Assembly: GCA_946610655.1 (NCBI GenBank)
Contig: CAMOCH010000042.1
Coordinates: forward strand, 1 to 7,645
Length of the DNA stretch: 7,645 nt
Source: an uncultured Clostridia bacterium
GTDB lineage: Bacteria; Bacillota; Clostridia; Christensenellales; UBA1242
Direction: 5' to 3'
Shown: positions 5,411 to 7,645 of the stretch, piece by piece
How the letters are laid out: each line of letters opens with the position of its first letter
How positions within the stretch are numbered: position 1 is the first letter of the stretch
Notes under the pieces: model-generated
What the model saw: the letters and a program-made list of their open reading frames with translations, nothing else
What the model was told of the DNA's origin: nothing
The model's database searches: none
Position numbers and translations under genes: made by a program

Positions 5411-6231
5411 TATTTATCTCCTTTTTTCTTTTCAAATTTGATATCTGCAAGTGGATAAACCACAATGTTTGTATCATCACCATTTATAAACTTAACAGAA
5501 ACACTTTCTCTTAAAATGTCGTTATATATAACTTGTCCTTCTCCATCAGGAGTAACCACATTACTATTTATTTTAGGCATTTTTGCCAAAATTTGTTCAT
5601 ATAATGGGTTTTCGTAGCCAAGACAACACATAAGTCTTCCACATAGTCCACTTATTTTTGTTGGAGAAAGTGATAGTCCTTGATTTTTTGCCATTTTAAC
5701 TGTAACGTGCTCAAAAGAATTCAAAAAACGTTTGCAACAGCACACTTCTCCACAAGGTCCAATGCCACCTTTTATTTTAACTTCATCACGTTGTCCAATT
5801 TGTTTAAGTTCTATTCTTGCTCTAAGTGCGCTTGCAAGTTCTTTAAGAAGTTCTCTAAAATCCACTCTATCTTCAGCAGAAAAGGTTATGATAACTTTGC
5901 TGCCATCTAAGGCATACAAACTATCCACAATTTTCATGTCTAACTTAAGTTTTTTCGCAAGATTTCTTGTTGTTTTGGTTGCATATTTTGCTTTATCCTG
6001 CATTTCTTCATATTTTTTCAAATCAGCAGCTGTTGCTTTTCTTATAATCTCCTTAAGAGGTTCGTCAAAATCTGCTTGACTAATCTTATCATTTATTGAA
6101 ACAACTGTTGCAAGATGCTGAGCACTATCCACCTCAACTACAACCTTGTCTCCAACAGCATATTCATTATTTTTTTGCAAAAAGTAGTATATTTTTGCAT
6201 CATCAAGTTTAACAAGAACTATTTTTTGCAT
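5410..6231 (-). CDS. ricT: RicT (YaaT), PSP1-domain subunit of the Fe-S Ric complex
   Basis: RicT forms a complex with RicA and RicF in B. subtilis that carries [4Fe-4S] clusters, directs RNase Y maturation of mRNAs, and affects sporulation, competence and biofilm. The 273-residue length is typical. The signature cysteine clusters are both present: GPCGEVCCC (Cys160, 164, 165, 166) and GLCGRLMCCLGYE (Cys197, 202, 203). The first half contains the PSP1 core, including LKLDMKIVDSLYALDGSKVIITFSAEDRVDFR split over residues 95-126, and a Lys-rich tail ends the protein. AGGAG is placed eight bases before the ATG, within the end of holB, which it overlaps by 13 nt. The holB-ricT order is conserved with Bacillus. 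RicA and RicF are not in the window. Identification is firm. Confidence 0.95.
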   Translation of the reverse strand: MQKIVLVKLDDAKIYYFLQKNNEYAVGDKVVVEVDSAQHLATVVSINDKISQADFDEPLKEIIRKATAADLKKYEEMQDKAKYATKTTRNLAKKLKLDMKIVDSLYALDGSKVIITFSAEDRVDFRELLKELASALRARIELKQIGQRDEVKIKGGIGPCGEVCCCKRFLNSFEHVTVKMAKNQGLSLSPTKISGLCGRLMCCLGYENPLYEQILAKMPKINSNVVTPDGEGQVIYNDILRESVSVKFINGDDTNIVVYPLADIKFEKKKGDK

Positions 6232-7166
6232 CTAGCTTTCTCCTCTGCAGTTTTCAAAATCAATCTGTCTATAACTGCCACCTTGTTTGTATTATAATAC
6301 AAATCTTCTTTTAATTGCAAACATTCAGCAAGTATATTATTGCATGCAGTTAAAGTAAATTGATTTGCGATATTTTCAATTGATCTCATGTGATGTTTAT
6401 TTTTAACAAGTTTTTGAGCACCCGAAATATACACCATAACATCACGCACAATAATCATATATGTGTCTATAAATTCGGTCAAATCAACTTGTTTTGGATC
6501 TATTTTTGATGCATAAGTTAAGCAATCTCGACTGCCTCTTAAATTTATAAGCAAATCAAAAATCAAATTGTATTCATCAATAAATTTTTGGTTTGTTAGT
6601 TTGCTTGCAAGGGTGCTATTTCCTGCGCAAACACTTGTTACAATTTGTGCAACATCATCACTTGTGCCACTTTCTGTGAGCAAATTAATAATTTTATCAT
6701 CTGGAATATTTGAAAGTTCTATCACACTCATTCGGCTAAGAACTGTTTGCAAAATTGTTTTTGTTGATTTGCACGAAAACAAAAATATCACATCTTTTGG
6801 TGGTTCTTCCAAAGATTTTAAAAGTTTGTTTTGACTTTGCTCATTCATGTTGTCAGCATTATAAAAAATATAAACTTTTTTATCTGCCGAATATGGTCTA
6901 ACATATAAATTGGCAACAACATCATTAATGTTTTCCACAGATATTTTTCCATTTTCGCCAATAATGGTAACATCTGGGTGAGTTTTTGCATATATTTTTG
7001 AAACATCAGTGTTTAAAAGCTTTGCTGCAACACATGCACAAAAACTTTCTGCATAATTAGAATCTTCTGTTTTTACCAAATATGCATGAAAAAGTTTGTT
7101 ATTTGAAATTTCATCACACAACTTTTTATATTCTTCACTTGTCTGCACTACATTTGAATAATTCAT
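6219..7166 (-). CDS. holB: DNA polymerase III delta' subunit (HolB)
   Basis: Delta' is the structural clamp-loader subunit that works with DnaX and HolA to load the sliding clamp. This 315-residue protein shows HAYLV (27-31), HPDV (63-66), KISVENIND (74-82, the usual IR.L region), ADNMNEQSQNKLLKSLEEPP (104-123) and the arginine-finger serine LSR at 143-145. The Walker A loop after HAYLV is absent (KTEDSNYAES instead of GxxGxGK), consistent with delta' not hydrolysing ATP, and the zinc-binding cysteines of DnaX are missing, as in some delta' proteins. The ATG at 7166 has no proper ribosome site, only AGG two to four bases away; a TTGACA promoter lies just upstream. First gene of an overlapping operon with ricT, ferredoxin and trmN6, and separated from greA by a terminator. 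Confidence 0.93.
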   Translation of the reverse strand: MNYSNVVQTSEEYKKLCDEISNNKLFHAYLVKTEDSNYAESFCACVAAKLLNTDVSKIYAKTHPDVTIIGENGKISVENINDVVANLYVRPYSADKKVYIFYNADNMNEQSQNKLLKSLEEPPKDVIFLFSCKSTKTILQTVLSRMSVIELSNIPDDKIINLLTESGTSDDVAQIVTSVCAGNSTLASKLTNQKFIDEYNLIFDLLINLRGSRDCLTYASKIDPKQVDLTEFIDTYMIIVRDVMVYISGAQKLVKNKHHMRSIENIANQFTLTACNNILAECLQLKEDLYYNTNKVAVIDRLILKTAEEKARCKK

Positions 7167-7172
7167 ACCTAA

Positions 7173-7202
7173 AAATTACCATATTTTCAAACAAAATGTC
7201 AA
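7173..7202 (-). promoter_or_regulatory. Promoter of the holB-ricT-fdx-trmN6 operon
   Basis: A perfect TTGACA (7202-7197) lies between the greA terminator and holB. After 18 nt comes TAATTT (7178-7173), a poor -10 (three of six) but preceded by TGG, an extended -10 feature. Shifting to GGTAAT (16-nt spacer, four of six) is also possible. Either choice puts the start within a few bases of the holB ATG at 7166. Confidence 0.5.
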
Positions 7203-7211
7203 TTAAAGCCC

Positions 7212-7242
7212 AAAAATAAAAACATGCAATTGCATGTTTTTA
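7212..7242 (-). terminator. Rho-independent terminator of greA
   Basis: A 26-bp perfect palindrome (7217-7242, core CATGCAATTGCATG) starts at the greA stop codon. As RNA it folds into an 11-bp stem with an AATT loop, and on the minus strand continues as T5-A-T5 (to 7212). Its stem is stronger than others in this window and cleanly separates greA from the holB operon. Being symmetric with T-runs on both sides, it could also stop plus-strand transcription. Confidence 0.85.
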
Positions 7243-7645
7243 ATTAATTTTTAAAACTTTCATTTGAATTTCTCCACCAGGAGTTTCAATTGAAACAATT
7301 TCTCCAACTTTTTTACCAATAAGTGCTTTACCAATTGGAGATTCATTAGAAACATAACCTTTATCTGGATCGCTTTCAATTGAACCAACAATTCTATATG
7401 TTAATTCTTCATCAAACTCCATGTCATAAAGAGTAACTGTGTTGCCAACACCTATTGTGCTTTTTGAAAGCTCTTTGTTTTCAACAACTTTTGCATTTCT
7501 AAGAGTTTCTTCAATAGTAAAAATTTCTTGTTCAAGTTGAGTTTGTTCCTTTTTTGCTGCATCATATTCACTATTTTCAGAAAGGTCACCATATTCTCTT
7601 GCTGTTTTAATGTGTTCAGCAACAATTGGACGACGTTCAACTTTT
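7240..7645 (-). CDS. greA: Transcription elongation factor GreA, N-terminus off window
   Basis: GreA enters the secondary channel of RNA polymerase and stimulates cleavage of backtracked RNA. The visible 134 residues run to the window edge, with about 20 N-terminal residues missing if the total is the usual 155-160. The coiled-coil tip GDLSENSEYDAAKKEQ (visible residues 19-34) contains the invariant acidic pair Asp20 and Glu23 that places the catalytic magnesium. The C-terminal FKBP-like domain shows the expected SNESPIGKALIGKKVGEIV and TPGGEIQMKVLKI. The frame is uninterrupted; a second frame over 7452-7640 is only a shadow. It ends in a strong terminator, so it is not co-transcribed with holB to any great extent. 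Confidence 0.95.
   Translation of the reverse strand, partial: KVERRPIVAEHIKTAREYGDLSENSEYDAAKKEQTQLEQEIFTIEETLRNAKVVENKELSKSTIGVGNTVTLYDMEFDEELTYRIVGSIESDPDKGYVSNESPIGKALIGKKVGEIVSIETPGGEIQMKVLKIN

Noticed and set aside
7452..7640. A 62-codon minus-strand frame rich in Leu, Lys and Gln
   Set aside because: It is the shifted frame of greA; the true frame runs unbroken from the edge to 7240 with all GreA motifs.

Overview
The window is strongly AT-rich bacterial chromosome with very short intergenic gaps. It points to an anaerobic, low-GC Bacillota lineage, most likely an uncultured or host-associated Clostridia relative. The reasons are a Bacillus-like block of housekeeping genes (holB, ricT, trmN6/yabB, tatD, rsmA), the spore maturation pair spmA-spmB, a bacterial-type 2[4Fe-4S] ferredoxin, and purine-rich Shine-Dalgarno sites. 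No mobile element, CRISPR array, tRNA or rRNA was seen.

Layout, left to right. Positions 1-1018 (minus) hold a lipoprotein of unknown function, cut at its C-terminus by the window edge, with its own sigma-A-type promoter. Positions 1084-1797 (minus) hold an unrecognised 237-codon reading frame with no ATG start, whose 5' end lies in a hairpin plus T-run. Positions 1858-3402 (minus) are tatD-rsmA, directly abutting. Positions 3446-4541 (plus) are spmA-spmB, overlapping, divergent from tatD and preceded by a near-consensus sigma-E-type sporulation promoter. Positions 4534-7166 (minus) are a tightly overlapped operon holB-ricT-ferredoxin-trmN6, convergent with spmB. Positions 7240-7645 (minus) are greA, cut at its N-terminus, ending in a strong terminator.

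How the genes fit together. The minus-strand genes are mostly information-processing functions: GreA rescues stalled RNA polymerase, HolB is a clamp-loader subunit, RicT belongs to the Fe-S Ric complex that steers RNase Y, TrmN6 modifies tRNA, TatD is a metal-dependent nuclease and RsmA dimethylates 16S rRNA. The order holB-ricT-trmN-tatD-rsmA is a compressed form of the B. subtilis region, without rnmV between tatD and rsmA and with spmAB inserted. The 58-aa ferredoxin gene, easily missed because it is so short, sits between ricT and trmN6.

No clearly new defence or mobile system is visible. The most interesting signals are a sigma-E-like promoter whose predicted start falls on the spmA ATG (a leaderless sporulation mRNA), the ferredoxin embedded next to Fe-S protein RicT, an operon terminator encoded antisense inside spmB, and the odd start region of the 237-codon gene.
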